A stretch of 64,000 bases of DNA from Nocardioides sp. YR527 (GTDB lineage Bacteria; Actinomycetota; Actinomycetes; Propionibacteriales; Nocardioidaceae). Positions 33,707-42,527 of the stretch are shown here, in pieces. Under the pieces are notes generated by a model. The model ran no database searches and had not been told where the DNA came from. It was given only the letters and a program-made list of their open reading frames with translations. The DNA lies in the NCBI RefSeq assembly GCF_900101045.1, contig NZ_FNFN01000001.1:496001-560000 (forward strand). Direction: 5' to 3'. The position numbers and the translations under genes were made by a program. Within the stretch, counting starts at the first letter, position 1. The number at the start of each line of letters is the position of its first letter.

Positions 33707-35055
33707 GGATCAGAGCCTTCCTGGCGATGCTCGGCATCGTCGCCGTGGCCAGCGGGTGCGGCGTACAGGCCTATGACCTGCCGCTTCCCGGCAAGGAGGT
33801 CGGCGAGGGCGAGGGCTACGTGGTCGTCGCGGAGTTCAACGACGTCGTCGACGTGGTGCCGCGCACCAAGGTGATGGCCAACGACGTCCCGGTCGGCCAG
33901 GTCGACAAGGTCGAGCGCGAGGGCTGGCACGCGAAGGTCACCATGACCCTGCGCAAGAACATCGAGCTTCCGGCCGACGCGCTGGCCAACGTACGCCAGA
34001 CCAGCCTGCTCGGGGAGAAGTACATCGCCCTGGTGGCACCCGAGGGTTCCACCATCGCGAGTGCCGGGAAGCTGGGCGACGGTGCCACCATCGGGCTCGA
34101 GCGCACCAACCGCAACCCCGAGGTCGAGGAGGTGCTCGGCGCGCTCTCCTTCCTGCTGGCCGGCGGGGGAGTCGGTCAGCTGAAGACGATCAGCGACGAG
34201 CTCAACACCATGATGGACGGGCGCACCGGTGACATGCGGGCGCTGCTGGGCAACCTGGAGACCACGGTCGCCTCGCTCAACCAGCAGAAGGGCTCCATCA
34301 TCAAGGCGATGGAGCAGGTCGACCGGCTGACCCGCACCCTCAACAAGGAGTCCGCGAAGATCGAGGCGGCGATCGACTCCTTCGGGCCGGCCCTGAAGGT
34401 GCTGCGCCAGCAGCACGCCGACCTGTTGAAGATGATGAAGGCGCTCGACCGGCTCGGTGTCGTGGCGACCCGGGTGATCAACCAGAGCGGCGCCAACCTG
34501 ACCACGGCGCTCGACGAGCTGGCGCCGACGCTGCGCGAGCTCGCCGACGCCGGCGACTCGCTGCCCCGCGGCCTGATGATGGCGGCCAGCTTCCCGTTCC
34601 CGGAGAACGCCTCGGGGCTGGCGATGGGCGACTACTCCAACGCGCTGTTCCACATGGACCTCGACCTCAACAAGCTGGTCGGCAGCCTCACCAACGGCGA
34701 GTCGACCGGCATCCTGCCGCAGGTCATCCAGATCTGTCTCTCCTACTCGAAGGGCTGCGCGGCGATCCAGCCGCTGGCCAAGTCGCTGTGCGACCTCACC
34801 AACCTGAACCTGGTGTGCTCGGTGGTCGGCAAGGAGGACACGCCGCTGAAGAAGGGCGAGAAGATGCCGAAGATCCCGGACGTCTCCGACCTGCTGCCCA
34901 AGAGCGAGACCTCGACCAAGACGCCGGGGCTCAACGACCTGGTCCCGGAGATCGCCGAAGGACTCTCGGCGCCCCCGGACGCCGAGTCGCCCACGGCCGA
35001 ACCGACGACCGGGGGCCTGCTCGGCCTCCTCGGACTGCTGGGAGGCGGCAGCTGA
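33703..35055 (+). CDS. mce4E: Mce4E, MCE-domain lipoprotein (LprN-like)
   Basis: Protein of 450 residues with a lipoprotein signal: basic start, hydrophobic FLAMLGIVAV and lipobox VASGC, so Cys19 should be lipidated. The MCE domain follows (about 38-120, TKVMANDVPVGQVDKVERE, TSLLGEKYIALVAP), then helices and a Pro/Thr-rich C-terminal tail ending in LLGLLGLLGGGS. A lipoprotein at the E position is typical of mce operons. GTG overlaps the mce4D stop. Confidence 0.92.
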   Translation: MRIRAFLAMLGIVAVASGCGVQAYDLPLPGKEVGEGEGYVVVAEFNDVVDVVPRTKVMANDVPVGQVDKVEREGWHAKVTMTLRKNIELPADALANVRQTSLLGEKYIALVAPEGSTIASAGKLGDGATIGLERTNRNPEVEEVLGALSFLLAGGGVGQLKTISDELNTMMDGRTGDMRALLGNLETTVASLNQQKGSIIKAMEQVDRLTRTLNKESAKIEAAIDSFGPALKVLRQQHADLLKMMKALDRLGVVATRVINQSGANLTTALDELAPTLRELADAGDSLPRGLMMAASFPFPENASGLAMGDYSNALFHMDLDLNKLVGSLTNGESTGILPQVIQICLSYSKGCAAIQPLAKSLCDLTNLNLVCSVVGKEDTPLKKGEKMPKIPDVSDLLPKSETSTKTPGLNDLVPEIAEGLSAPPDAESPTAEPTTGGLLGLLGLLGGGS

Positions 35056-36332
35056 TGACACGGAGCGTCCGCAACAAGCTGGTCATCTTCCTCATCCTCG
35101 CCGCGGTCGGGATCTTCTACGTCTCGGCGGCCTACCTCGGCGTCGTCGACCGGGTCCTGGGTCGCCACGTGGACGTGTCGGTCGACCTGCCGGCCTCGGG
35201 CGGTCTCTACGAGGGCAGCGAGGTGAACTACCGGGGCATCGGCATCGGCCGGGTCGCCTCGATGACCGTCACCGACGACGGCGTACGCGCCGAGCTGGAG
35301 CTCGATCCGGGCACCGAGGTGCCGCGCGACGCCGAGGTGGAGGTCCACAACCTCTCGGCGGTGGGGGAGCAGTACATCAACTTCATCCCCGACTCCGCCT
35401 CCGGCCCCTACCTCGCCGAGGGCGACGTCGTGACCGCCGGTCCGGAGTCGATGCCCGGCACCACCGACGAGCTGCTCACCGAGCTCAACAGCTTCACCAC
35501 CTCGATCAACGGCGAGGACCTGAGCACCGTCGTCGCCGAGCTCGGCACGCTGTTCCGCGGCAACGCCGAGAACCTGCGTACGTTGCTCGACTCGGGTTCC
35601 ACGCTGGTCGACGAGGCCTCGGCGCACCAGAAGGAGACGATCCGTCTCCTCAACACCAGCCAGACGGTGCTCCAGACGCAGAAGGAGCACAGCGGAGACA
35701 TCCGCGACTTCGCCAAGGGGCTCGAGGAGGTCACCGCCACCCTCGACAAGCGTGACCCGGAGCTGCGCGAGATCCTGCAGGGCGGCGAGGCGACTGCGGT
35801 GCAGGTGCAGTCCCTGCTCGACGGGCTGCAGCCGCTGCTGCCCGTCTTCCTGGCCAACCTCAGCACGGTCAACGAGGTGCTCACCGCCCGGCTGCCGGCG
35901 ATCGAGCAGACCCTGGTGACCTTCCCGCGGGTCGTGGCCACCGGGTGGACCGGCTCGCCCGGTGACGGCTACGGTCACCTGTCGATGGGCTTCGTCTACA
36001 CCACGCCGCCCTGCCAGGAGGGCTACAAGCCGTCTGACCAGTGGATCCCCGGCACCGTGATGGAGGATCAGCCGCTCTACCCGGCCAAGTGCACCGACGA
36101 ACGCGCCCAGCCCGGCTACGAGGGCAACAACCCGATCATGCAGCGGGGTGTCAACATGGTGCCCGAGCCCGAGGGTGTGGGGAAGTACGTCACGACCTAC
36201 GACCCGAAGACCGGGCGCACCAAGCTCCCCGATGGAAAGACGGTCACGATGTCCACCCCGACCGATGACGGAGGCCTGGTCTCCGCCCTGTCCGACGACT
36301 CCTGGCGATCGATGATCCTGGGAGAGGAGTGA
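35055..36332 (+). CDS. mce4F: Mce4F, MCE-domain protein
   Basis: Protein of 425 residues: anchor at about 8-28 (KLVIFLILAAVGIFYVSAAY), MCE domain at about 38-115 (YEGSEVNYRGIGIGRVASMT, LSAVGEQYINFIPD), helical region to about 300 and a cysteine-containing C-terminal domain (YTTPPCQEGYKPSDQW). The start shares one base with the mce4E stop (TGATG). It completes the A-F set, so the importer operon is intact apart from MceG. Confidence 0.92.
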   Translation: MTRSVRNKLVIFLILAAVGIFYVSAAYLGVVDRVLGRHVDVSVDLPASGGLYEGSEVNYRGIGIGRVASMTVTDDGVRAELELDPGTEVPRDAEVEVHNLSAVGEQYINFIPDSASGPYLAEGDVVTAGPESMPGTTDELLTELNSFTTSINGEDLSTVVAELGTLFRGNAENLRTLLDSGSTLVDEASAHQKETIRLLNTSQTVLQTQKEHSGDIRDFAKGLEEVTATLDKRDPELREILQGGEATAVQVQSLLDGLQPLLPVFLANLSTVNEVLTARLPAIEQTLVTFPRVVATGWTGSPGDGYGHLSMGFVYTTPPCQEGYKPSDQWIPGTVMEDQPLYPAKCTDERAQPGYEGNNPIMQRGVNMVPEPEGVGKYVTTYDPKTGRTKLPDGKTVTMSTPTDDGGLVSALSDDSWRSMILGEE

Positions 36333-36910
36333 GCCAGATGCCATCCGACAACTCTCTCGACGTCAAGCTCTCCCTGGCCAGACTGGGGCGGGTCAACACC
36401 GTCCTCGCGGCGATGGTGGTGGTCCTGGTCGTGCTCGCGGCCGCCGTCTTCATCGGGGGCGCCCGGGTGCTTCCCTGGACGACGCCCGCCGAGGCTGCCT
36501 CCGCCGACTACGACGAGGTGAAGGCGGTCGCCGAGGAGGGCGTGATCGCCTTCCTCGACGTCGACTACCGCGACATGGACCCACGGATCCAGGCGGTCAA
36601 GGAGATCTCGACCGGCACCTTCGGCAAGGAGTACACCGCCATCGCCGAGCAGATCCGGCAGGCCGCGATCCCCGCCCAGACCGTCTCCAAGGGCAAGGTC
36701 AAGCAGGTCGGCATCCGCGCGATCGGGTCGAAGAAGGCGGTCGTGCTGGTCGCCGTGGACTCGGTCGTCACCAGCAGCCAGACCGCTGAGCTGAAGAAGA
36801 GTGACACCTGCCCCTACGACGGCGCGCGCTGCTCGAAGTACCGGTTCAAGGTGTCGCTGGACAAGACGAAGGACGGATGGCGCATGTCCGACCTGGCAGG
36901 AGTCAACTGA
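36329..36910 (+). CDS. Mce-associated membrane protein
   Basis: Protein of 193 residues: one membrane segment (about 22-45, RVNTVLAAMVVVLVVLAAAV) and a periplasmic domain of the NTF2-like Mce-associated type (DYDEVKAVAEEGVIAFLDVD, STGTFGKEYTAIAEQIR). GTG 36329 overlaps the mce4F stop (GTGA); an ATG at 36338 is also possible. Such proteins follow mce operons and are thought to stabilise the complex. Two cysteines (CPYDGARC) may form a disulfide. Confidence 0.83.
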   Translation: MSQMPSDNSLDVKLSLARLGRVNTVLAAMVVVLVVLAAAVFIGGARVLPWTTPAEAASADYDEVKAVAEEGVIAFLDVDYRDMDPRIQAVKEISTGTFGKEYTAIAEQIRQAAIPAQTVSKGKVKQVGIRAIGSKKAVVLVAVDSVVTSSQTAELKKSDTCPYDGARCSKYRFKVSLDKTKDGWRMSDLAGVN

Positions 36911-37764
36911 TGACAGGCGTACGAGCGAACGGATCGGTCTCCACCGGCCAGAAGGAGTGCCCCTTCTGCGCGGAGACGATCAAGGCCGCCGCGATCAAGT
37001 GCCGTTACTGCGGCTCCGACCTGCTGCCTCCGGCCGAGGAGCAGGGCGAGGACGTACGTGACGAGGTGGCTGCTCCGGAGGCCGCTGAGGCCGAGGAAGA
37101 GTCTCAAGCTGAGGATGAGGGTGAGGCTGAGGACGAGGCCGAGGACGAGGCTGAGGACGAAGCGCGTGCCGGGATCGCCGAGCGGTGGCTGGGCGACGGC
37201 AGCCGGGTGCTGACGGCCGTTCTCGGCGTACTCGTCCTGGTGGCCGGCGGCCTGCTCTGGCTGGCCGTCGACCTGGCCTCGAACGACGACGTCGCACCGA
37301 GCGGTGAGCTGACCGCGGCCGGGTCCCGGGCGGCGATCATGGAGCACTCGATCGGGCTGACCCAGACGGTGATGTCCTACCAGGCCGCCAGCGCGGAGAA
37401 GGACATCGCGGCGGCGAAGAAGCTGATGACGCCGGCGATGCAGAAGGACTACGAGAAGACGCTGCCCGGCGAGGACAAGCGCAAGGAGCAGGCCGATCTC
37501 GGCATCAAGGTCGCAGCCGAGGTGGCGCCGCTCTCCGAGGAGGGCGCGAAGGCCGCCGAGGAGGGCAAGGCCTGCGTCGACGAGGACTGCGCCGCCTCCA
37601 TCATCTCGGCGACCGAGGACTCTGCGAAGGTGCTTCTCTTCGTCAACCAGAGCGCGACCGCGCCCAAGACGAAGAACACCGTGGTCAGCCCGACCTGGGA
37701 GGTGCTGACGCTGGTCAAGGACGACGGCGGCTGGCTGATCTCCGAGATGACGGCCGCCTCCTAG
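36910..37764 (+). CDS. Zinc-ribbon / Mce-associated fusion membrane protein
   Basis: Protein of 284 residues with three parts. Residues about 15-37 form a double-CXXC zinc ribbon (ECPFCAETIKAAAIKCRYCG), then comes a strongly acidic Glu/Asp/Ala repeat tract (about 45-90), a membrane segment (VLTAVLGVLVLVAGGLLWLA), and an outer NTF2-like domain (SIGLTQTVMSYQAASAEKDI). The ribbon and acidic tract would face the cytoplasm. The start shares a base with the preceding stop (TGATG), making it the last gene of the mce4 operon. The role of the cytosolic zinc ribbon is unknown. Confidence 0.75.
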   Translation: MTGVRANGSVSTGQKECPFCAETIKAAAIKCRYCGSDLLPPAEEQGEDVRDEVAAPEAAEAEEESQAEDEGEAEDEAEDEAEDEARAGIAERWLGDGSRVLTAVLGVLVLVAGGLLWLAVDLASNDDVAPSGELTAAGSRAAIMEHSIGLTQTVMSYQAASAEKDIAAAKKLMTPAMQKDYEKTLPGEDKRKEQADLGIKVAAEVAPLSEEGAKAAEEGKACVDEDCAASIISATEDSAKVLLFVNQSATAPKTKNTVVSPTWEVLTLVKDDGGWLISEMTAAS

Positions 37765-37818
37765 TCCGCGACCCAGGTCTCATGATGAGGTTGTTCCGAG
37801 GGACACTCCTGTCCCTGC

Positions 37819-37837
37819 TATGGTAGAACGTGTTCTA
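37819..37837 (+). promoter_or_regulatory. -10 box with overlapping KstR operator
   Basis: TATGGT (37819-37824) is a likely -10 box. TAGAACGTGTTCTA (37824-37837) is a perfect palindrome matching the KstR motif and covers the expected start of transcription. The PPOX gene starts at 37861 with GGAGG just upstream. Confidence 0.8.
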
Positions 37838-37860
37838 GTTTCACTGCTCGAGGAGGGCAC

Positions 37861-38337
37861 ATGGCCGGCTCCCGCCAGTCCGTACAGCTGACCGAGGCCG
37901 AGATCGAGGACTTCCTCGGCTCGCAGATGAAGGTGCAGGTCGCGACCGTCGGTGCCGACGGCGCTCCGCACCTGACGACGCTGTTCTACGTGCTCGACGA
38001 GGGCAAGATCGCCTTCTGGACCTACGGGTCCTCCCAGAAGGTCCACAACCTGCGGCGCGACCCGCGGGTCACCTGCCTGGTGGAGGACGGCGTGGACTAC
38101 TTCGAGCTGCGTGGGGTGAGCATCACCGGGCGGGCCAGGCTCGTCGAGGACTACGACGAGATCAAGGGCATCGGGTCGCGGGTGATGACCCGGATGGCTG
38201 GTGGTGCCGACCTGGGTGAGCTCGGCGAGGACCTGGTCTCGAAGCAGGCGCACAAGCGCGTCGGCATCGTCATCGAGCCCGACAAGGTCGCCAGCTGGGA
38301 CCACCGCAAGCTGGGCGCGCTGCCCGGCCAGGGCTGA
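37861..38337 (+). CDS. PPOX-class flavin/F420-dependent oxidoreductase
   Basis: Protein of 158 residues with the split-barrel fold of pyridoxamine-5'-phosphate oxidase-like proteins: KVQVATVGADGAPHLTTLFY, IAFWTYGSSQKVHNLRRDPR and YFELRGVSITGRARLVEDYD. These positions bind FMN or F420; the family does not tell which. A KstR operator lies directly upstream, so it is expected to be induced with steroid degradation. It is the first gene of a unit continuing into the ferredoxin and two SDR genes. The substrate may be a steroid intermediate, but this is inference. Confidence 0.78.
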   Translation: MAGSRQSVQLTEAEIEDFLGSQMKVQVATVGADGAPHLTTLFYVLDEGKIAFWTYGSSQKVHNLRRDPRVTCLVEDGVDYFELRGVSITGRARLVEDYDEIKGIGSRVMTRMAGGADLGELGEDLVSKQAHKRVGIVIEPDKVASWDHRKLGALPGQG

Positions 38338-38366
38338 CCAGGACGACGAGGAACAAGGAGGCCGAC

Positions 38367-38561
38367 ATGGCAAAGGTGATCGCGGACTACGACCTGTGCG
38401 AGTCCCATGGGATGTGCGAGTCGTTCGCTCCCGACGTGTTCGAGATCGATGACGACGACTACCTGCAGATCGAGGACCCGACGGTGACCGACGAGAACCG
38501 CGTCCGCGTCGAGCAGGCCGTGGCCGGCTGCCCCAAGGCGGCCCTGAGGATCGAGGAGTAG
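38367..38561 (+). CDS. fdxD: 3Fe-4S ferredoxin (FdxD-like)
   Basis: Small acidic electron carrier of 64 residues. The pattern C-X5-C (CESHGMC) and a distal CP (AGCPKAAL) indicate three cluster cysteines, the signature of 3Fe-4S ferredoxins that reduce cytochromes P450 in actinobacteria. AAGGAGG precedes the ATG. The closest known relative by layout is Rv3503c, next to hsd4A and mce4 in M. tuberculosis. A partner such as a CYP125-type hydroxylase is expected elsewhere in the genome. Confidence 0.85.
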   Translation: MAKVIADYDLCESHGMCESFAPDVFEIDDDDYLQIEDPTVTDENRVRVEQAVAGCPKAALRIEE

Positions 38562-38567
38562 CACCAC

Positions 38568-39446
38568 GTGAGCATTGATCTGGATGGCAAGCGGGCGATC
38601 GTCACGGGCGCCGGAGCGGGTCTCGGGCGTGCCGAGGCCGTCGCCCTGGCCCGGGCGGGCGCCCGGGTGGTGCTCAACGACCTGCCCGGCGCGGCGGAGG
38701 AGGCGGCCGAGGAGATCCGCGGCTTCGGTGGCGAGGTGGTGATCGCGGCCGGCGACGTGGGCGAGCGTGCCACCGCCGACGCGATGCTCGCTGCGGCCCT
38801 CGACGGCTTCGGCGGACTCGACATCGTGGTCAACAACGCGGGCATCACCCGCGACAAGATGCTCTTCAACATGTCCGACGAGGAGTTCGATCTCGTCGTA
38901 CGCATCCACCTCCGTGGCCACTTCCTGCTGACCCGCAACGCCTCGGCGCACTGGCGCTCGGTGGCGAAGTCGACGGGCGCACCGGTGGACGCCGCGGTGG
39001 TGAACACGTCCTCGGAGGCGTTCTTGGCCGGGCCTCCGGGACAAGCCAACTACGGCGCCGCGAAGGCCGGGATCACCGCGCTGACGATGTCGACGGCGCG
39101 CTCGATGGCTCGTTCGGGCGTACGTGCCAACGCGATCTGCCCGCGCGCCGCGACCGCGATGACCGAGGGTGTGCTCACGGGCGACTCCTACGGTGCCGAG
39201 CACGTCGCACCGCTGGTCACCTACCTCGCCTCGCCGGCGGCCGCCGGGATCACCGGGCAGGTCTTCGTCGTCTACGGCGGGATGATCGCCGTTCTCGCGC
39301 CACCCACGGTGGCCGAGCGCTTCGACAACGCGGCCTGGGACATGGACTCGCTCGACAAGCAGGTCGGCGGCTGGTTCGCCGACCGCGACCCCGCGGCCGG
39401 TTTCTCGGCCGACTCGATCATGCAGCTGAAGCTCAAGGAGAACTGA
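38568..39446 (+). CDS. hsd4A: SDR beta-hydroxyacyl-CoA / 17-beta-hydroxysteroid dehydrogenase (Hsd4A-like)
   Basis: Short-chain dehydrogenase of 292 residues. The cofactor motif is VTGAGAGLGRAEA, NNAG is present, and the catalytic tyrosine/lysine are in NYGAAKAG. The C-terminal extension of about 45 residues (MDSLDKQVGGWFADRDPAAG) is characteristic of the Hsd4A/MFE-2-like group, which oxidises the 24-hydroxyacyl-CoA of the sterol side chain. GTG 38568 follows GAGGAG at 9 nt. Position between fdxD and the mce4 operon mirrors Rv3502c. Confidence 0.85.
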   Translation: MSIDLDGKRAIVTGAGAGLGRAEAVALARAGARVVLNDLPGAAEEAAEEIRGFGGEVVIAAGDVGERATADAMLAAALDGFGGLDIVVNNAGITRDKMLFNMSDEEFDLVVRIHLRGHFLLTRNASAHWRSVAKSTGAPVDAAVVNTSSEAFLAGPPGQANYGAAKAGITALTMSTARSMARSGVRANAICPRAATAMTEGVLTGDSYGAEHVAPLVTYLASPAAAGITGQVFVVYGGMIAVLAPPTVAERFDNAAWDMDSLDKQVGGWFADRDPAAGFSADSIMQLKLKEN

Positions 39447-39448
39447 GA

Positions 39449-40207
39449 ATGGCACGTCTCGAGGGGAAGATCGCGATCGTCACCGGTGGCGCGCAGGGAC
39501 AGGGAGCCGCCATCGCGCGCGCCTTCGTGGCCGAGGGCGCGAAGGTGGTCATCGCCGACGTGGCCGACGAGCCCGGCAAGCTGCTCGCCGACTCCCTGGG
39601 GGAGTCCGCGCTCTTCGTCCACCACGACGTCAGCTCGGAGGACTCCTGGACCTCGCTCGTGGCACAGACCGCCGAGACGTACGGCCCGGTCAACGTCCTC
39701 GCCAACAACGCCGGCATCCTGCGCTTCGGCGAGATCCTGACCCAGCCGGTCGAGGAGTTCGAGCTGCTGTGGCGGGTCAACACCCTCGGCTGCTTCCTCG
39801 GGATGCGCTCGGTGATCTCGACCATGAAGGAGAACGGCGGCGGCTCGATCATCAACGCCTCCTCGATCGAGGGTCTGGCGGGGATGGCGTTCGTGGCCGG
39901 CTACACCTCCACCAAGTTCGCCATCCGTGGCATGACCAAGGCCGCCGCCCTCGAGCTCGGCCCCAGCGGCATCCGGGTCAATTCGGTCCACCCCGGCATG
40001 ATCGACACCCCCATGACCCGCGGCGTCGGCGCTGACGATGCCGCCATGGAGTTCGGCGCCTCCAAGGTCGCCCTCAAGCGCGTCGGCCACCCCGAGGACA
40101 TCGCACCGCTGTACGTCTACCTCGCCTCCGACGAGTCCGGCTTCGTCACCGGCGCCGAGATCGCCATCGACGGCGGCGCCACCGCCACCCACGCCTACGG
40201 CGGCTGA
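39449..40207 (+). CDS. SDR family oxidoreductase, probable hydroxysteroid dehydrogenase
   Basis: Classical SDR of 252 residues: VTGGAQGQGAAIARAFV for NAD(H), NNAG, NASSIEG with the catalytic serine, and GYTSTKFA with Tyr/Lys. The sequence resembles 3-alpha/20-beta-hydroxysteroid dehydrogenases. It starts 2 nt after the hsd4A stop, so it belongs to the same steroid operon. The alcohol position it acts on cannot be told from sequence. Downstream lies a tandem repeat region rather than a simple terminator. Confidence 0.83.
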   Translation: MARLEGKIAIVTGGAQGQGAAIARAFVAEGAKVVIADVADEPGKLLADSLGESALFVHHDVSSEDSWTSLVAQTAETYGPVNVLANNAGILRFGEILTQPVEEFELLWRVNTLGCFLGMRSVISTMKENGGGSIINASSIEGLAGMAFVAGYTSTKFAIRGMTKAAALELGPSGIRVNSVHPGMIDTPMTRGVGADDAAMEFGASKVALKRVGHPEDIAPLYVYLASDESGFVTGAEIAIDGGATATHAYGG

Positions 40208-40538
40208 CCCACCACACCCGAGACGTCACGTACGTCGTCCGAGACGTCACGTACGTCGTCCGAGACGTCACGTACGTCGTCCGAGACGTCATCGTGGTGC
40301 CAACTCGGCCGACGCGAGTGACGCTTCGGCCCGGTTGAGAAGGACCGACTAGGGTCACCAGAACTGCCTATTCGGCCGAGACGTCACGTACGTCGGTCGA
40401 GATGGCACCACCGTGCCGACTCGGCCGACGGGAGTGACTTCTCGGCGGGGCGTTATTCGCCGTCACGCGGTGTTGGTCTGCGGCATACTGCGGCGGGAAG
40501 GTTTCTGTCAGCGGGGACGAACCGAAGGCCATCTGAAC
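40208..40538. repeat. Intergenic 21-bp tandem repeat region
   Basis: Three exact copies of a 21-bp unit starting CCGAGACGTCACGTACGTCG begin at 40218, 40239 and 40260; a partial copy begins at 40281. A further copy begins at 40376 and a degenerate one at 40397, again 21 bp apart. Between them lie segments CAACTCGGCCGACGCGAGTG (40301-40320) and ACTCGGCCGACGGGAGTGAC (40419-40438). No gene is visible in these 331 bp. Confidence 0.85.
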
Positions 40539-41702
40539 ATGTCTCGAGGACGCAGTGCGTTCGCCACTGTCGCGGTACTCAGCGTCTTCGCGTTCCTCTA
40601 CAGCTTCGTGCTGGCGATCCCGGTCTACGTCAGCGACATCACCGCGCTCTGGAGTGCCCGTGGGCACGCCTGGTTCGGTGAGGTGCTCGCGCGCCTGACC
40701 GATGGATTCTCCTTCCTGTGGGGATCGGCGGTGACGAACGAGGGCTTCTCGCCCGCACCGGTCTCCGGCTGGCCGACGTTGGTGTTCATCGTGATGCTGG
40801 TCGCGCTGGTCTACGCGGGCCTGCGGACAGGATCGGACAGTCCTGTTGCGGTCGGCGGGCGGGTGCTGTGTGCGAGCGTTCTGGCCGGCGGCTTGACGAA
40901 TCTCTTCGTCGCCGTGCAGACCGTTCTCGCGACTGGTGGCGGCCTGGGGTCGTTGCCGTGGGTCATCCGGGCGGTGACCGACGACGGGGTCTGGCTGGGT
41001 CTGGTCGTCGGCGTGTTCGGAGGCTATGCGGCGTCCGTGGTGGCGGTCTTCCTCGCACTTGCGACCATCGCCCTGCGAGGCGACAGGGAAACGATTGGCC
41101 CCGCCGATGCCCAGGCGATCAGGTGGCGGTGGGCGGCGCAGGTGGGGACCTGGGGGACGCTGCCGCTGCTCGTGGTGGCGCTCGTCGGTGGGTTCGTCTG
41201 GGACTACAGCCCGGACGCGGACCCGTACGGAACAGACATCAGCCCACGGCAGGCCTGGGTGCGCCTGGTCTGGTTCGCCCATGCCAGCCTGACGGCCCCG
41301 CACAACCCGCACTCGCTCAGTGGGAGCTTCGACACCTCGGTCTGGCTGCCACGTACGTTGACCTCGGCCGCTCTGGTGGTGCTGGTGTGGCTGGCCGTCC
41401 TCCTGGTGGTGGCACGCTGGCCACGAGCGGGCGCACCGGGCGTGCTCGGCATCGTCCTGCAGTGCTGGGGTGTGGTGGTAGTGCTCGCCGCGGTCGTCGG
41501 CCTGTGCGAAGGGGCGCTCGTACCGCCGGAGGAGTTCGCCGGGTCTGCGACCCACTGGGCGCTGGAGACCGTCGCCGCCGGGGTGCGGTTCGGGGTCTTC
41601 TTCGGCTGGATCTCTGGCGTCGCGGTCGCGCTCGCTTACCGACTCTCGAGAGGAGCGCAGACCGATGTCGAAGCAGTCGAATCAGTCGAAGAAGAGGTCT
41701 GA
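40539..41702 (+). CDS. Hypothetical polytopic membrane protein
   Basis: I do not recognise this 387-residue protein. About eight hydrophobic segments are visible, for example FATVAVLSVFAFLYSFVLAI, WPTLVFIVMLVALVYAGL, VWLGLVVGVFGGYAASVVAV and TSAALVVLVWLAVLLVVA. A large polar loop lies around residues 225-275. ATG 40539 is preceded by GAAGG about 11 nt upstream. It overlaps the next gene by 38 nt, so the two are likely cotranslated. The pair is bracketed by 21-bp-period repeat arrays. Confidence 0.7.
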   Translation: MSRGRSAFATVAVLSVFAFLYSFVLAIPVYVSDITALWSARGHAWFGEVLARLTDGFSFLWGSAVTNEGFSPAPVSGWPTLVFIVMLVALVYAGLRTGSDSPVAVGGRVLCASVLAGGLTNLFVAVQTVLATGGGLGSLPWVIRAVTDDGVWLGLVVGVFGGYAASVVAVFLALATIALRGDRETIGPADAQAIRWRWAAQVGTWGTLPLLVVALVGGFVWDYSPDADPYGTDISPRQAWVRLVWFAHASLTAPHNPHSLSGSFDTSVWLPRTLTSAALVVLVWLAVLLVVARWPRAGAPGVLGIVLQCWGVVVVLAAVVGLCEGALVPPEEFAGSATHWALETVAAGVRFGVFFGWISGVAVALAYRLSRGAQTDVEAVESVEEEV

Positions 41703-42522
41703 TGAGGTCGACGTGGCCCCGAGGGACGGGCAGGGCCGACTGGCCTCGCTGGTGAGACGGCCGGCGACCTGGGTCGTAGGCGTGATCCTGGTGGCGCTGG
41801 GTGCCACCTTCAGTTCGGGCCTGCAGAGCCTGTTCGCCGGCCTTCTGCCCGACGGCTGGAGTGAGCCCGGCAGCGGCATCAAGGTTGTGGACGTGGATCG
41901 GAAGCCGCTGAGTGGTCCGGTGTTGATCCCGAGTGTGGCGTCGGCGAAGTTTAGGAACTTCAGCGAAGCGGCCGCCGCGATCAACGATCCGGATTGGGAG
42001 GCCGAGCACGAGTGGTATGCCGCGGGCCGCATCACCTGGGAGGTCACCCTCGTCGGTCGGCACAGTGACCCGGTCGTGATCACCGACCTCCGCCCGGAGC
42101 GGACCGGGCCGTGCACGAAGCGCATCGAGGACGGTGTCCTCGTCGACGACACCCCGCAGGGTGAGGGTCAGAAGATCGAGCTGAAGACGGCGATCGACGA
42201 CGCCGTTCCTCAGCTGATCTCGGTCGCCGACGGGTCGGCATACTTCGACGGCGGGACGGTCACGCTCGCCAAGGGCGAGACGGTGGTCATCTCGATCGCG
42301 GCGACCAGTGCCGGGCCCACCTGCGAGTGGGTGCTGGAGGCCGACTATGTCGACCACGGCGAGCGAGAGTCCATGACGATCAAGGCCCCCGGCGATCGTC
42401 CCTTTGCGATCACGGGCCACCGCGACGATCGGGCCTACAGTCTCATCTGGAGTCTCAGCTGCCTGGGTCGCGCGCAGACACCCGAGGACGCGTCGGTGAC
42501 CGACACGCCCCCGGGCTGCTGA
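41665..42522 (+). CDS. Hypothetical membrane-anchored protein, partner of the upstream gene
   Basis: Protein of 285 residues with a basic N-terminus, one membrane segment (about 33-58, PATWVVGVILVALGATFSS), and a large external domain that looks beta-rich (EWYAAGRITWEVTLVGRHSD, GTVTLAKGETVVISIAATSA). Four cysteines in the external domain may form disulfides (GPCTKRI, GPTCEWV, SLSCLG, PPGC). AGGAG lies 9 nt before the ATG, inside the upstream gene. No family is recognised. Confidence 0.7.
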   Translation: MSKQSNQSKKRSDEVDVAPRDGQGRLASLVRRPATWVVGVILVALGATFSSGLQSLFAGLLPDGWSEPGSGIKVVDVDRKPLSGPVLIPSVASAKFRNFSEAAAAINDPDWEAEHEWYAAGRITWEVTLVGRHSDPVVITDLRPERTGPCTKRIEDGVLVDDTPQGEGQKIELKTAIDDAVPQLISVADGSAYFDGGTVTLAKGETVVISIAATSAGPTCEWVLEADYVDHGERESMTIKAPGDRPFAITGHRDDRAYSLIWSLSCLGRAQTPEDASVTDTPPGC

Positions 42523-42527
42523 CAGGT

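Noticed and set aside
40218..40290. CRISPR array
   Set aside because: The 21-bp units are directly adjacent with no spacers, and no cas gene is near.
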